Below the pieces are notes generated by a model. The model did no database searches, was not told where the DNA came from, and was given only the letters and a program-made list of their open reading frames with translations. A stretch of DNA of 64,000 nucleotides, taken from positions 15,968,501-16,032,500 of the forward strand of contig CM072344.1 in the NCBI GenBank assembly GCA_036874045.1, given 5' to 3'. The position numbers and the translations under genes are program-made. This document shows, in pieces, positions 1-13,900 of this stretch (within the stretch, counting starts at the first letter, position 1; every line of letters starts with the position of its first letter). This DNA comes from Cymodocea nodosa. Taxonomy: Eukaryota; Streptophyta; Magnoliopsida; Alismatales; Cymodoceaceae.

Positions 1-1455
1 AATTAAGAAATCAAATAATTTATTGTAGTTAATTAGTTTATTATTTACTCTAAGATAAACACAAAATATTCACAAAGATCGTTGATAATTTGCTATTGAT
101 TTTTATTATTTTTAAATTCAAAATTTATAGTTACATTCTAAATTATGACACTATTGCTATAAATTAAAACATTCATATCCTCTATTCTAATGTAGATGCC
201 AATCCTTTTTTTCTTGGTGAAATTAGCAAAGGAAGTAATCATCTAAATCAATACTCTAAGATTGATAAGATCTTACTTTAATATTAACAAATGATGAAGT
301 TTTCCTATGTGAAATTCAAGAGTTATTTTCTTTGATATTCTAGTTAATTTTTTTTGTCAAAATTCCCAAACTACTTATAAGGTGGAACCCAAGTAAACCG
401 AAGTACAACGTGAGGAGAACAAAACCGACATAGTTGTAGAAAGGTAAACTACAAATAAAGAGCTTAAAACAATCTACGTGTAGGAATCAACCATCCATCA
501 ATCCATGTCCTTTGATTTCTTTGGAGAGTTCTTCGAATTTCTCAAATATCCAGTGTCTTTTGATAGTAATGACCTCGAATTTCTCAAACATTCTAGTTGA
601 ATTTACCTTATACTCTCTTTATGAAAAAAATTAATTAAGCATTACATGCACATTATTATTATGCACTGATGTTGAAATTTAGAAGTTGAGAATAAAAAAT
701 CATATACTTCAGATGCTAGTGTAAGACTGTAATAAATAATGACATTATTGGCATTTTTACCAATTATATATTAAATACCAAGGACTAATCTGATCTGACC
801 CAAAATTTGTAGAATAAGTTGGTCTGAGAGATTGAATTAGCATGATTTTCAAATTAACCAATCCAAATAATTAAGCTTGAGCAACAGATTCATTATAATC
901 CAATCTGATCTAACCTATACGCACCCCTAATATGAACAGATTCCTTTCTAAGCTTGTTTGAGAATATAAGGGTGGCCTGTTTGAACCATAGTACATGTGG
1001 AACTTTAATATAGTCAGTTAGTTATGTTTTTAGCTTCTCAATGTTCGATGTTTAAATCTAGACAAAAACATTATCAATATAGAAAAAGCATAAACTCCAA
1101 CTCTTACCTCTTAGAGAACAATGGATGTAAGTGATTACATTCTTGCTAACACCCATACAAATGATATTTCCTTAATGAAACGTCGAACAAACCCTTCTCA
1201 CGTATGCCCATAACAAGGTCCTCTCCTTCAGAATTTATTTTCGTTGCCGAATACAGTTAATTACTCCTACTCAAATGTTATGACAATTCTTCCTTAAATT
1301 TCGCTAGCATACATTGTCAGCCAGCCGAAGAGTGGCCCACAGAAGAGGAAAAATCGTTGGCTGTTTCATAACACCTTCGATTCCCTTCTGTGATTCAAAA
1401 CTTACAGCCATGCTTCATTGATGAATGTCGTCCACATACCTTGTGCATTTGAAAG
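1..1455. other. AT-rich flank, no gene seen
   Basis: I see no convincing coding sequence, RNA gene or repeat here. The stretch just below 1,455 is the likely 3' untranslated region of the TraB-domain gene, which is read on the minus strand. Confidence 0.5.
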
Positions 1456-4400
1456 TTATCCATCCTTTTTCGAAAGGTCAGTGCTGATCTCAACAGATTG
1501 CTCCAGATGTTTCTTGATTCCAAGAATATGATCCAATCCAATAACTGCTACCACCAAAGAGTGCTCTTTCGCAATTTTGGTTAGAACAGAAGACATGTAC
1601 CTGTAGCCATATAAAAATATCACATTAATGACAACAGAAACACGCAAGTTGTACAGGTCCTTCATATGCTGAGCTACACGATCTATTTCTGGAATACTGA
1701 GAATGTGTTAGCTTTTGAACACAAGTTGTATTTCAACAAGAACTAAAAAATGCTAATTAGCAAACAACACTTAACAGATCTCGCTCATGGATAGCTGGTT
1801 GCACAAGTGTGGGAAATGTCTTCAACTCCTCGAGTTTTTTATATACAAAGCCATTGATGTTAAATACTTTGTTTTCCTGAGAAAACAGCAGCAAATTTAG
1901 AAGCACTGTTAATTTATAAGTAGTGACTTCAACGATTATGATGCTGTGTTTATTGTCTAAACATATTTTCAAGTTAATTGTGACTTTAAACATTATTTGT
2001 GTATTTTTTAATAACTGATGTGTGTGAGAAGCCTTTATTTTGTACTGTATAACAAATGAATACGTATATTATATGCAATACTTGAGTATTCTATACATTG
2101 GTTAAGAATAACAGAGAAATAAATATGGTATCTCTAAAATTATAGAATGGAGCAATACAAATTTGATGATCATACCAACCAACATAGCCACCTTTTACCA
2201 ATAACAAGCAGAATAAAGGAAATTTTCATTTATTTGATGAGAAATACAAAAGAGAAAAAAAGAAATAAGTGTGCTCATTGTAAATTAGATTTACTTGGTC
2301 CATTTTCTCGGAAAAAATGAAAAATGAATTGATAAATACTTCAAATACTAATCATAGGTCGGGACAAATGGGACACAAACATCATATTTGTTTGCTATTT
2401 TGCAACAAATTTAAAAATTATATACCATCCCTGGAATTCAACTTTGATTTTAGGTTAAAAATTGACATATTACAATAAAATATTGTCATACTGAGATATG
2501 TTGCTAGAAATATGGTAAATAAAATCACCTTTTGTTAACAAAATATATATCAAAAATTATTTTAATTTGATTTTGATAAATCAGAAATGAGAAAATAAAT
2601 TAAAATCCAGAAAAAGGGAGGCCTGTACAAGTCATAGGCAAGTTAAAAAGGAAAATAGATAATAATTGAGTTTAAGAAACCCCAAGTATCCATCAAATTG
2701 CATGGCAGATAGCATACCAGATTCTAAGTTAAATAATAGATTACTTGAAGGTCAAGTATGATTCTATATACAAGAGATTATAATTTTTCCTTAAATAACA
2801 ATAATATCATTCTATTCACTGGCAAAGATGGTTGAAAAGAAATTGCAGGGTGTTTAAAGATGTCAAGCATGATCATGAACATTTTAGGTCTAAGTGATCT
2901 CTTATTGAATGGACAAGGACTTGGAGAGCTCCAGGTACCATGAATGAGGATAAAGTCTGAATGTGGTTACTTTCTATGGTAACCTTATGAGGTGGTAGGG
3001 AAGTGGGTGCTTGTTTTCTTGTAAATGTTATACTGATTTAGTGTATGAGCATGTCATGGTTGCCTTTTATTTTGTATTTGTACCTTTGTCTTAGTGTCTA
3101 GTGGGTTTACCTTTTAAAGCTTTGAGGTCTTGTTTTGTTTTTGATCTTAAGCTTGACTACAACTTGTGCAGGCTCTTTGTTTTTACAACTTCAATGAAAT
3201 TTATCCGTTGCTGATGAAAATGTATATCTATTGAAGAGGACAAAGAAAAAATTATTGTTTTAAAACTAATGGAAAAATAGCAATGGTAGATAAAATGAAG
3301 ACTAAAATTCAAATATATACCTTACCATACTCCATGAACCAAATTAGAAGATAAAAGGACAATTTTGTGAATTCCCATAAGCGCATTGCTAACATGTCCT
3401 CCAAAATCCTCCTTACTGTAATCTATATCAAACATAACTACAAATAAGCACTTGAAATTTTTCATATTTATATTAAAACCATAAATTGAAATGCCAATGA
3501 TAGGAGTTTAAATAGTAAAACTTAGAGAGTGCTTGCAAAGACCAGCACAAAATTTAAAGAAAAGTTGTTGATATAAAGTAAGTGGATAATATTTTTATGA
3601 ATCCATAGTGGATTTCCTCAAACAGTTCTGATGAAAGTGATTGGCACAGAGTTAGCCGATGGGAATGGGGCGGGGTTATGAACTTATAATCATGGAAGGA
3701 AAATGAGAAAAAATCTAGTTCACTGTAATTTTGGTTGAGAAAATTTCTTAGAATGGAATGGAATATCTATGCCACTAAGTAGTTGACTGTGAGTTACATA
3801 TATAGAGCAGATAATTAATTCCATAGTTGATAATAATTCGTTTTAAAAAAAATATGTTCAAAAATCTGAATAATTCCATGTAAAAGAACAGAAAGAGAAT
3901 CACAGCACCTTAGAGTTCAGATTTGATTCAAAGTTTCCTTAAATAAAGTGACTACAATAAATAATGCCTAGAAAAACTCTCATATTTTAAATATCTTAGG
4001 CTTAGTGAGTCTTAGATTGTTACAGGTCAATTCTGACTGAATCATTACATATAGTATTACTGTACCAGAGATAGCTTAGCTAGAAATATGGGAACTAAAT
4101 ACCACACATAAGGAATAAGAGTCACTTTAAAATTAGTTTAACATTTAAAATATTCTGATTCCAAATTTTTGGGAGATTATTTTCCTGTTGATCATGATGT
4201 TTAATCAAAATGACATAAAGAACAAAGGTAATAAATATGCACAAAATGGGCTTAACATTGGATTTCATTGAATTTAAAAACATGAATCTTGTGGTACCGA
4301 TTATTTGATTCCTAAGGACAAGTTTCTGCTAAAAATTAAATATGAAAAGTAGTAGTAAATACAGCCAGAAAGTTCTGTGGGACAGAAATGAAAAATTGAT

Positions 4401-7400
4401 AATCAATAACTTACATGGAATGGCCGGTCACCTAATACCACCTTGGTATCATTCTGCGCTGCAACTTCAAATGTCGCATGGAACACACTATTCTTAACAT
4501 CAATTACAAACTCCTAAAATATGAGAAACAACCAAAATAAAGATCTGCATTGACTTTTTGATATACATGAAAATAAACAAAGAAGCTTCTACCTTAGTGA
4601 ACGAGTGGATAAAGAAGTAAGTCTAAAATACCAAAATTAGGTTAACAACTTGAAATATAAGAACATTAACTAGTAAGAGTATAAAATTAATAGATATAAT
4701 GATAAAAAGTAAAATTAACATATTATAATTGCAAGAAATTAAATAGACGAGAGAGAAATCTACGTTAATTGAGAATAGTAAGTTATAAATTGTAATATAT
4801 AAGAAAAGAAAAGATAAGTATAAGAATAGGTTTTGATTAACAATTGATAAGAGTTTAAAAGATGATGCTGTTGTGGCAATAAAGATAGAAGATAGAATTA
4901 TAATGATTAAACTTATGATAAAAAATGAGATAGCTAATATAATTAGTGCATATGTTCTATAAATAAGTTTAGGAGAAGCTATTAAACAGAAATTTTAAAA
5001 AGCTTTGGATTAGTTTAGTTCATGATTTACTTGTTAGTGAAAAGTCCTTCATTGGAAGGAATCTAAATGGTCATGTAGGAGAGCAAAATATAGGATATGA
5101 AAGAAACCATAAAGGATTTAGTTTTAATAATAAAAATGAAGAAGAAAATTCAATTTTGAACTTTAGCATAGCTTGAGACCTTTTAATAGCTAACACTATA
5201 AGAAAAGAGAGGTGCATTTGATTACATTGAGAAGTGGTTTAAATGTTAAGCCAAATAGATTTTTTACCTACTAGAAAAGTAGATAAAAAATGTGTAAAGA
5301 TTATTTCAAGAGAGAACTTAACAATACTATAGAGATTTTTAGTATTTGATGTTAATATAAAAATTAAGAAAAGAAAGACTAAAGTAGATAGGAACCCAAG
5401 CATTACTCGGTGGAATCTAAAAGTAAAAAGAAAATGATATTTAGAGAAAACTTTGAAAGAAAGAATACAAGAAAACATAATTATACAACATAGGATGCTA
5501 GTATTAAATGCTAATATCAATATTAGAAAAAGAAAAACTGAAGTACATAGGAACCCAAGAATTAGGTGGTGAAATCTAAAAAGTGAAAAGAAAATGATAT
5601 TTATAGATAACTTTAAAAGAAAGAATAAACCAAGATGGAGAGGTAAATAAAATTTGGAATGAAAAGACTATTTGAATTAAAAAAATAGCTAGGAAAATTT
5701 TGAAAGAGTTTTACAGGGTAACTCCATTAGATAAAGAAATATAATGGTGGAAATAAAATGCATAAAAGATAATAAGAGAAAGAAAAGAATGTTATAAAAC
5801 CTATCATAAATGTAGAAAGGAGGAAAATTTAGAGAAGTATAAGTTAGCAAAACAGAATGCTAAGAAAATTGTTAGTGAAATTAAAAATTAGCTTTATAAA
5901 GAATTATATGATAATTTGAATATAAAACAAAGAGAAAATAAAATATATAAATTCAATAAGGTAGTTATTTAATTTATAAAAGTGAGACTTTTAAATGTTT
6001 AAGATCTATAATAAGTAGCAATGGGAAAATTATAGACACGTTATTCATAGGATTAAAGTAAGGTGGATGAAGTGGAGTAAGTAAGGTGGATGAAGTGGAG
6101 AAATGCTTTTGAAGTGTTACGTGATAGGACAATATTTTAAAATTAAAAAGAAATTTCTATAAAATTACCATTCACATGGTTATATTTTATGATTCAAAAT
6201 GTTAACTTGTAAAATATAAACATATGCAAAAAGTTAGCATTGTAGAGATACAAATGCTTAGATGAATGAGTTATTGTAGTATAAAGAATAAATTGAAAAT
6301 TGACTTTATTAGGAATAGTATAGGTGTTATACTAATTCAAGATGAGGTAAGAGAAATCAACTAAAGTAATTTAGTTATATCTTTAGAAGGTCAAAGAATG
6401 CACTAGTTAAGAGAGAAAAATTAATTAGTGTAAAAGGAATTAAAAGAAGTAGATGAAAGTCTAAAACTACGTGGTTAAGAAATATGAGAAAAGATTTAAA
6501 TTTATGTAACTTAACTGAAGATTTGAATGCAAATAAAAATACATAAAAGAAAAAAATTCATGTGGCTGACCCTACATAGTAGGATTATGGCTGAGATTGT
6601 TGTTTTTTGTTGTTATTGGATTGCAAAATGTGGCACTATTGAGACAATGAGTACGCATGAAGGAGACAAAATAGTAATTAGCAAAGCGAAAGAAAAACCT
6701 TCTCTTGTAAGTGTCATGCACCTGATGTTTTTGCACAACCACTTGGCGATGTTCACATAACTCCAGAAACACAACCTACACTTGGTCAAATATAAATAAA
6801 TCAAGCAACACAGGCCAACCACTGAGACAAATGAAATAAAAAAGGTTACCATGAACTCAGTAAAATAACCTGTTAAGACAATCACACATTGTAGATGCCA
6901 ATGCAAGAGAACAAAATGCATCTTGGATTGAAACTTTTAGCAAGGAAGAAAATGAGAAGAATCAACAAAAATAAATGTACCTCTGGCTTCAAGTGATTAA
7001 TGATGTCTTCAACTACTTGGGAAGATTTCTGCAGAAACAAAAATTAATGAAGGATCAATATATAAAGATCAATTATTTCAACATTTCCAGGAGCAAGATT
7101 AGTACAACTTTAGGACTTACAAAATGCATCGTATTTATTTATGTAAAGGAACCTCATAAGCTCTTGCATTTGTATATCCACTACTAAACACGAAAGATTA
7201 GGCAATTGCAAATGTCCATAGGCTCTCCAATTTGAATTTTGTTTACCATATTCCATGCTGGTGTATTTTCAAATATGATAGAGATGATTCTCTAAGAGAT
7301 AACAAAGGATTTGTGTTGGCTGTAATGGAAACAATTCAGTTTAACTCATTTATGTCAATGTTATCGCCAGTGATTCTACAAATTCTAATTTTTTTTGTTT

Positions 7401-8633
7401 CATTAAAAAGAAAACTAAGGTGTTGAGCAAATTAAAGAAGCATCTCTTTTAATACCAGTTTTGCAAAGAAAAGAATAGTGACAATATCTGAAAAAATCTA
7501 TTATATTAAGGAAACTCCACTCTCTCCACCCAATGGACAAGCCTAATTAGTGAAAGGCCAAGAAGAGTCATAAATTCATTCTAAATTCTTAATCAATTTA
7601 TTGAATTTGAATTTCAAAAAATAAAACTTTCCTGAATAAAATCTACACAATCAATTCCTAGTGAAATCATGCACTAAATTCCTCTCATTCTTCCTTAATT
7701 TGTTAAGTAATCCTTCCTGGTACATTCTTGAAATACTAATAATAATAAATAATAATAATTATAATTTGAAATAAGTTCTTTGACACGAAGTTAGAATTTG
7801 CAGCTGGCACATGCATTTCACCAGTACTACCCTAAACAAATCATTCCTATGCAAACGAAGCTCCGATGCATTCTTTAAATGATTAAGTAGAGATTATTTT
7901 CATTGACAAACATATGAGAAAACAGAAGAAAAGACCTTTTAAAAAATTGAAACCAAGAAGTACTGATTAGCGTGAAAACTCTACAGCTATATGACAAGTA
8001 TAAGAAAAGAAGATACAAAACGAGTCAAGGTTTTGACCGCGCATCCGGGGGTATACCAAAATACGATCCCTGCCAATATCATAACCGGAAGATTCTGTCC
8101 AGAGGAGTGATAACTTATATATAGGCAGCAAGATAGAGTTGGAATGTTAAACATCTCACCCTATCACGCGGACGGACACCAACAAGGTACACGTTGCAGG
8201 AACCGCACTCCAGGTGCTCGACGGTTTGCCCCGAGTGCTGCAGCAGCAGCAGTAGATCTTCTGCCGCCGGTAAAGGAGAAACTCTCTTCTCATTTGTCGA
8301 GAAGATGGGCGAATCTGACGGAGGACGGCGGTAGTCGACGACGTAGTAAGAGACGTCGGAATCGTCCGAGTTGGCGTAGCACTTGAAGGAAGTGAATGGA
8401 TCGGAGGTTTGAGCAACTTCTCCTTCTTTTGTCGTGTCGGCGGAGAAGCTTGAGAGTAGGCGGAGGGTCCGAGTTCGTTGGAAGAAGATGGGGGTGTGGC
8501 TGGGGTGCGGCCGTGGTGGAGGTGTGGGAGGATGGGACTGGCGGTGGCGCGTGAGGAGGCGGAGAAGACGTGGAGGTGGCTTCGGGGAATGCGGCGAAAG
8601 AACCCGAAGCAGCGATCGTCGTATCATCGTCAT
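1456..8633 (-). CDS. TraB-domain protein, split gene (partial exon model)
   Basis: Plant TraB-family protein. Known relatives in Arabidopsis (TRB1/TRB2) are outer mitochondrial membrane proteins that tether ER to mitochondria through VAP27; that this copy does the same is inference. Exons visible on the minus strand, all with GT-AG borders: 8633-8180, 7028-6981, 6775-6722, 4622-4593 (only 30 nt), 4513-4415, 3422-3326, 1876-1776, 1600-1456. Family signatures, in order: VYLVG at the end of exon 1, SSQVVEDIINHLKPE, VVFLELC, VVLGDRPFH, ITVRR, FPTLVQPAIHERD, and GLDHILGIKKHLEQ near the C-terminus. The first 60 or so residues are rich in Arg, Pro, Ser and Leu and poor in acidic residues, as in an organellar targeting sequence; ATGs at 8633 and 8627 are equally possible. 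Phases show one exon missing from my model between 8180 and 7028 (expected to encode the TAHVS-like motif) and one between 3326 and 1876. About 30 residues usual in the middle of the family are also not seen, nor is the usual C-terminal membrane segment. Two LINE remnants lie in introns. Confidence 0.72.
2818..3235 (+). mobile_element. L1-type LINE 3' fragment in TraB intron
   Basis: The plus-strand frame from about 2,818 begins WQRWLKRNCRVFKD, which resembles the C-terminal end of plant L1 reverse-transcriptase polyproteins. It is followed by a T-rich untranslated stretch ending near TTCAATGAAATTTATCC (about 3,190), typical of plant LINE 3' ends. It lies opposite to the host gene, inside an intron. 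Only the last few hundred bases survive. Confidence 0.5.
4790..6620 (+). mobile_element. RTE-clade LINE remnant in TraB intron
   Basis: Degenerate plus-strand frames match the plant RTE endonuclease/reverse-transcriptase protein in order: an endonuclease part near 4,790-5,300 (the NLNGHVG stretch near 5,070), the linker with its 'NPRIRWW'-like segment near 5,390 and 5,555, and the extreme C-terminus near 6,440-6,600 (TWLRNM... KKIHVADPT), ending in a TTG-rich tail near 6,600-6,620. The central reverse-transcriptase domain is absent, with the jump near 6,030-6,050. A segment of about 160 bp (from near 5,350 and again from near 5,510) is tandemly duplicated. There are many stops and frameshifts in every frame; this is an old copy. 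Confidence 0.7.
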
Positions 8634-9214
8634 CGATTTCGAGATCCGATGAAAAGCCGAACGGCGTACCGGTGGTCCAACACGTACATTTCTTTTCTTT
8701 TCTTTTTTAATTAATACCTTTTCATTCATTTAAACACATTTCTTTAAATTAAATTAGCCTTTCAATTTGAATTCAAAATCATTAATATTCCTTTTACGAC
8801 AGTTATCAACTCTAAACAGACGATTTCTGAGGTGATCGGTGGATGCAAAATCAAACATTACGTAAGCAAAATGAAGAAAAATAAAAATCCAATCATTTAG
8901 ATCGGGGATAACATTTAATGATATCATGAAAAATCCTTTTAATTAGCGTTATTTTCAAAATATATTCTAAAGTAAAAGGAGATTTCTATATATCATCTAA
9001 ATTTAATACCTAACTACCTACTAAAATAGAAAATTAGGTTGATTTTGAAATAACATTCCAATGCTACTTCAAAGATTTTATAAGAGGTGTAGAAAAATTT
9101 ATAAATCGATCAGTGGATACATATATTTGTTAAATATTTATTGATTACATGTAACTTTCATGAATAAATTATCTACCTGTCAAAAATAAATATGTATATC
9201 AAATATTTTATTTA
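8634..9214. promoter_or_regulatory. 5' flank of the TraB-domain gene
   Basis: This region lies upstream of the TraB gene and next to copia-1. Base composition falls from GC-rich exon 1 to very AT-rich here. No clear TATA box can be singled out and no other gene is seen. Confidence 0.3.
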
Positions 9215-9219
9215 AATAA

Positions 9220-10799
9220 TATTGAGTATTTTGTTTTGATGATGTGTGTTGAATGAAAATAATCATATTTACTCAATTACTATTGCTTGTGAAAAGAAAT
9301 TAAAATAATCAATTAATACAGAAAAAGCTTACTGATATAATACTTGTTTGTATTTGATTTGAAATTATTCTAAGTTAATAACTAGTCATTTCGTTGTATT
9401 AATTTCTCATTTAATTAAATGTTAAGTTAACGTGTGTTTTTAATGAAAAACATGATATGTTTTAAAGTTATATTTTCTGTATCATGAATAGTGCACGTTT
9501 AGACAACTCGTTAAGTTATAGTTTTGTTCGTATAGAGGTCACGTGAGAACTCGTTAAGTTAAATGCTTAAAGGTTAAAATAGGTCACGTGAGAACTCGTT
9601 GAGTTAGTGAGTAAAAGAAGAAAATAACTCGTTAAGTTAGTGTTGTACACGTGGTGAAATTATAAGTTACGAATGTTATATTATATCACGTGAGGTGCAC
9701 ATGTTTAACTTGTTAAGTTAACATAACTAAACGCATTGAGTTGCTATATTAAATACTAAGGCAACGTGTTAGGTTAGCGTTAGAAAACTTAAGTTGTTAT
9801 TTTTGCACATGGTAAAATTCTTATTATAAAAACATTTGTTTATTATTGGTTCGTTAAGTTATTTGTAACACAACAGAGATAGTTCGTTGAGTTAGCTACA
9901 GTACTTGTCACGTGAATTGACACATGAGGAATTCGTTAAGTTAGAAACGTTAAGTTATATATCTACTTGCGTTATTCGTTTAGTTAATATTAAAGTAACG
10001 ATTTCTTATTATACTTGATGAAAAATTTTGGAAGAGAAAGTTTATTTTGTAGGAAATTTTTTAGAGATTTAAGATTAATGATTAAAGAAAATTTGAAATG
10101 TAAACGTGTGTATTTTGATGAAGGAAAAAGAAAAGACGTGAAGAAGTGGAAAACTGGTAGTAATTAAATGTGGAGGATATGTATGAAATGAAGATACAAT
10201 ATAAAAGGCATAGAATTCTCGTTGATCAGTTATCCCTGCACACCAAAAGAAAAATCTTTTTAAAGATTAAAAACACCTCTTCGGGAAAAAGCTCTTAGGT
10301 GGAAGAAAATTCAGTGAAGCATAAAAAGGTAAGATATATGTCACTGAAGATTTGAAGTATCAGATGGAAGAAAATTCAGTGAAGTAGAAAAAGTCAGATT
10401 TATATCATTGAATATCTGAAGTATCAAGAGAAATCAAAATTCGGTGAAGTAGAGAAAGACAAAATATTCGTCACTGAAGAATTGCTGAAGAAGAAAAAGA
10501 AGAAGAAGAAGAAGAAGAAAAAGAAAGATCTCAAACAGGGAGAAATGTTTTAAATTCCGCATATTAGTTTTCTCTATTTGTAGTTATGAAATTGTATAGA
10601 TGAAATATGGTATCGATATATAATTGCATCTACAATTTTTGAGGAGAATTGAATTGTATATTGTAATTGAAACCTTGAATAAAAATGATTTTATGAAAAT
10701 AGTGTCTCGACTCGTTTTTGAGTTTTAAAGTTTCAATTATATTCGAAAATGTTGAAAAACACAATTCACTCCTCTCTTGTGTAGCCATACGATCCTACA
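9220..10799 (+). repeat. copia-1 5' LTR
   Basis: Direct repeat of 22,893-24,447. The first dinucleotide is TA where the 3' copy has TG. It holds many CTCGTTAAGTTA-type motifs (for example near 9,509, 9,552, 9,593 and 9,626) and several CACGTG G-boxes. A purine-rich GAA tract lies near 10,485-10,530. Confidence 0.93.
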
Positions 10800-10801
10800 A
10801 G

Positions 10802-10813
10802 TGGTATTAGAGC
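10802..10813 (+). other. copia-1 primer-binding site
   Basis: TGGTATTAGAGC starts two bases after the 5' LTR. Plant Ty1/copia elements prime on initiator methionine tRNA with TGGTATCAGAGC; one base differs. Confidence 0.85.
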
Positions 10814-10998
10814 TTTGTTAATAATCTTTGATATAAAATCGATACCAACTTATTTAATATCATTACTTATTCTGCCTTCATTGTTTTTAAATAGAAATTA
10901 ATATCTGAGCATACGTTTAACTTTCTTGATACAAAGCTCAAATTGTTTTATCATTTTAGACTGTTTAAAATCAAATAGGTTGAAAAATCTAAGGTAAG

Positions 10999-13900
10999 AT
11001 GGCTACTGGAAATGTTAATTTTTCTTTGTATGAAGGCCAAAATCTTAATTGTCCTCCTTTATTTGATGGAATACATTTTGAATATTGGAAATATAGGATG
11101 ACATTTTTTCTTCAAAGTATAGATCATAAGTTGTGGTTCATGATTTTTAAACCATATACTACGTTATCTACCCCTTATAATACTTAGACAATTACTGAAA
11201 AAGAAAATGAAACTCTGAATGCCAAGGGCTTAAATATTTTATTTTATACATTGAGTTATGAACAGTTTAATAAAGTGTCAGCATATAAATTTGCTTATGA
11301 GGTGTGACATGCATCAGAAGTTTTACATGAATGTACTTCTCAAGTTAAAGAGACAAAGATAAACATGTTAATTCATAAGTATGAATTCTTTAAGATGCAT
11401 GAAGATGAAAGTATTTTTGAGATGTTTTCCAAATTTCTTGATATCATAAATTCTTTAAAATGCTTAGGAAAGAATTTTGAATAGAAGGATTTGGTGAGGA
11501 AAATTCTCAGATCCCTAAGTTCTAAATGGTCTTAGAAAGTAACACCAATTGAGGAATCATAGGATTTAAATGTTTATACTATGAATGAACTTATAGGAAA
11601 CTTAATTGCTTATGAAGTTCAATTAAATGAATCACTGAGTCAAAACAAACTAAAAATGAAGAAAGAAATAGCCTTTGAAATTAATTTAGATTTTGATATA
11701 TCTACTGATTCTGATGAGGATTTGATCTTGCTGATTAGGAAATTTAAGAAAGCATGGAAAGCTAGGAAACAACAAAGGAACAAAAATGATAAACCCTCAA
11801 CATCAAAATCACTAAATGACAAAAATTCTTCATCTAGAAAGTATGTATGTTACAAGTATAAGAAACCTGGACATCTTTCTCTAGATTGTCCTATAAGGAA
11901 AAATGAAAAGTATAGTAGGACAAATTAGAAGAAGACGGCTCAGAAAACTCAGAAAAAGTTTTACAAGAAAAGGGCTTTGAAGGTCACTTGGGATGATATG
12001 TCAGAAGAGTCTGAATTTGAGGAATCATCATCAAAATCTTCACATTCAGAAGGAGAACCAGAGTTAGCAAACGTTGCTCTTATGTGCTTCATGACAAATG
12101 AGTCTAAGGTAATATCTGATCTTGAAAGTTATTTAGATTTTAACTTTGATGAATTATTATGTGCTTATCATACATTATTACAAAAACTTAAAGTTTGTAA
12201 ACTGGAAAATAAGAATATTAGAAACTCTTTGTCCATTGTGGAAGAAGAAAATTGTTTCCTATCTACTACTTTAGAAAAGTTTAAATGTGATAATGGAAAT
12301 CATGCTAGAGATTTGCATAAATTTAGATTTAATGAATGTGTCTTGCATGAACAAATATAGAATACAAATGCTGAAAAATTAAAGATAGAATTTGAAAATG
12401 AAGTGTTGAGAAAAAATATAAATGATCTTGAGTTAGAGATTGATAAATTAAAAATGAGAGAGTTAGATTTAAATTCTACCATTGAGAAATGGAATTTAAC
12501 TAGTACCCCTATGGTGTCATATAAATTTGGCTTAGGATTTGATTATCCTAAATATCCTGAATCTCAAGCCAATAAAGGATTTATTAGTTATAGTTCAAGT
12601 AAATCTAAGACTAAAATTCTTTTTATCATGAAACAATGTAATAAATATGTAGAAGTAGGTAATTCAAGGGATGAATCATGTAGTAATAATATAAATCAAT
12701 GTGATTTGTCTAAATGTACTTCTAACATAACTATTAATGTGTCTAAAAATCTTGTTTCTTGTTCTGGAAATTCAGTTTCTAAAATTTCAGACAATTGTAG
12801 TAAACTGAAAATTCAGAAACCAGAGCATGTAATTCAAAACACTAGTGTTAGACTAATTACTCATTCTACATGTGATAAATCTGAAAATTCTTATGCAGAA
12901 AAAGATTTGTATGTACTAAAAATTCAAATACGAGTACAAAATCTTGGTATGAACTTATTGAAATGTATGAGCATGACCAAAATAAATTAACATCTGATAA
13001 AAATCGGTTTGGTCTTGGTTATACTACATCTGAAAACAAAAAAAATGATTATAAGAGCAATAATGCTATAAGTATGATGCTAATGATAAGTCTATAGTAC
13101 TTACAACTAATAAGAATGCAAATGATAATGTTAAACTGTTTTTAAACAAAAAGAAGAAATATGCATTTAAAGAACTTGGTCCTCAACAACGTTGGGTACC
13201 AAGAAAAAGTTTTTCTTAATTTGTTTTGTAGGAGGAAATAACATCAAAATAGATATTGGACAGTGGAACATCAAGTCACATGACCGGACAAAAAAGTCTA
13301 CTACAAAATTTTACAAATACCATGAAAGGAAGTGTAACATTTGGAAACAAAAGCAAGGATAAATTCATAGGTATGGATAATGTTCAGGTAACTCCAACTT
13401 GTGTTATTTTGAATGTACTATATGTAGAAAACCTAGAATTTAATTTGCTGAGTGTTATAAAATTAATTGAGAATGGATACTATGTAGTGTTTGAAGATAA
13501 TGTATGCAAAATTATTGATAAAAATACAGATGAAATTAAGTTTATTGCTAAAAGAAAAGGTTCTGTATGTATTTTATCTTTATCTTCTAGTGTAGTTGAT
13601 TTAAATTCATGTTTGCTAGCTGAAACTAGTGATGCATATCTGTGGCATAGGAGGATCGGGCATATAAATATGAAACTGTTACATAAACTATTTAGAAAAC
13701 ATTTAGTGAGAGGTTTACCAAAGATTAAATACTCAAAGGACTTTATGTGTGATACATGTGACTTAGGTAAACTTCACAAAAACTCTTTTAAATCCAAAAC
13801 TGATATTTCAAGCAAGAGAGTTTTAGAACTTATACATATGGATCTATTTGGACCAACAAGAATCATGAGTCTTGGTGGTAAACGGTATGTATTTGTTTTA

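Noticed and set aside
8144-8714. Plus-strand frames over TraB exon 1
   Set aside because: GC-rich shadow frames with low-complexity Arg/Gly content and no family match.
9500-9960. Regularly repeated CTCGTTAAGTTA words as a CRISPR-like array
   Set aside because: Spacing is irregular, the sequence is in both LTRs of a plant retrotransposon, and the genome is eukaryotic.
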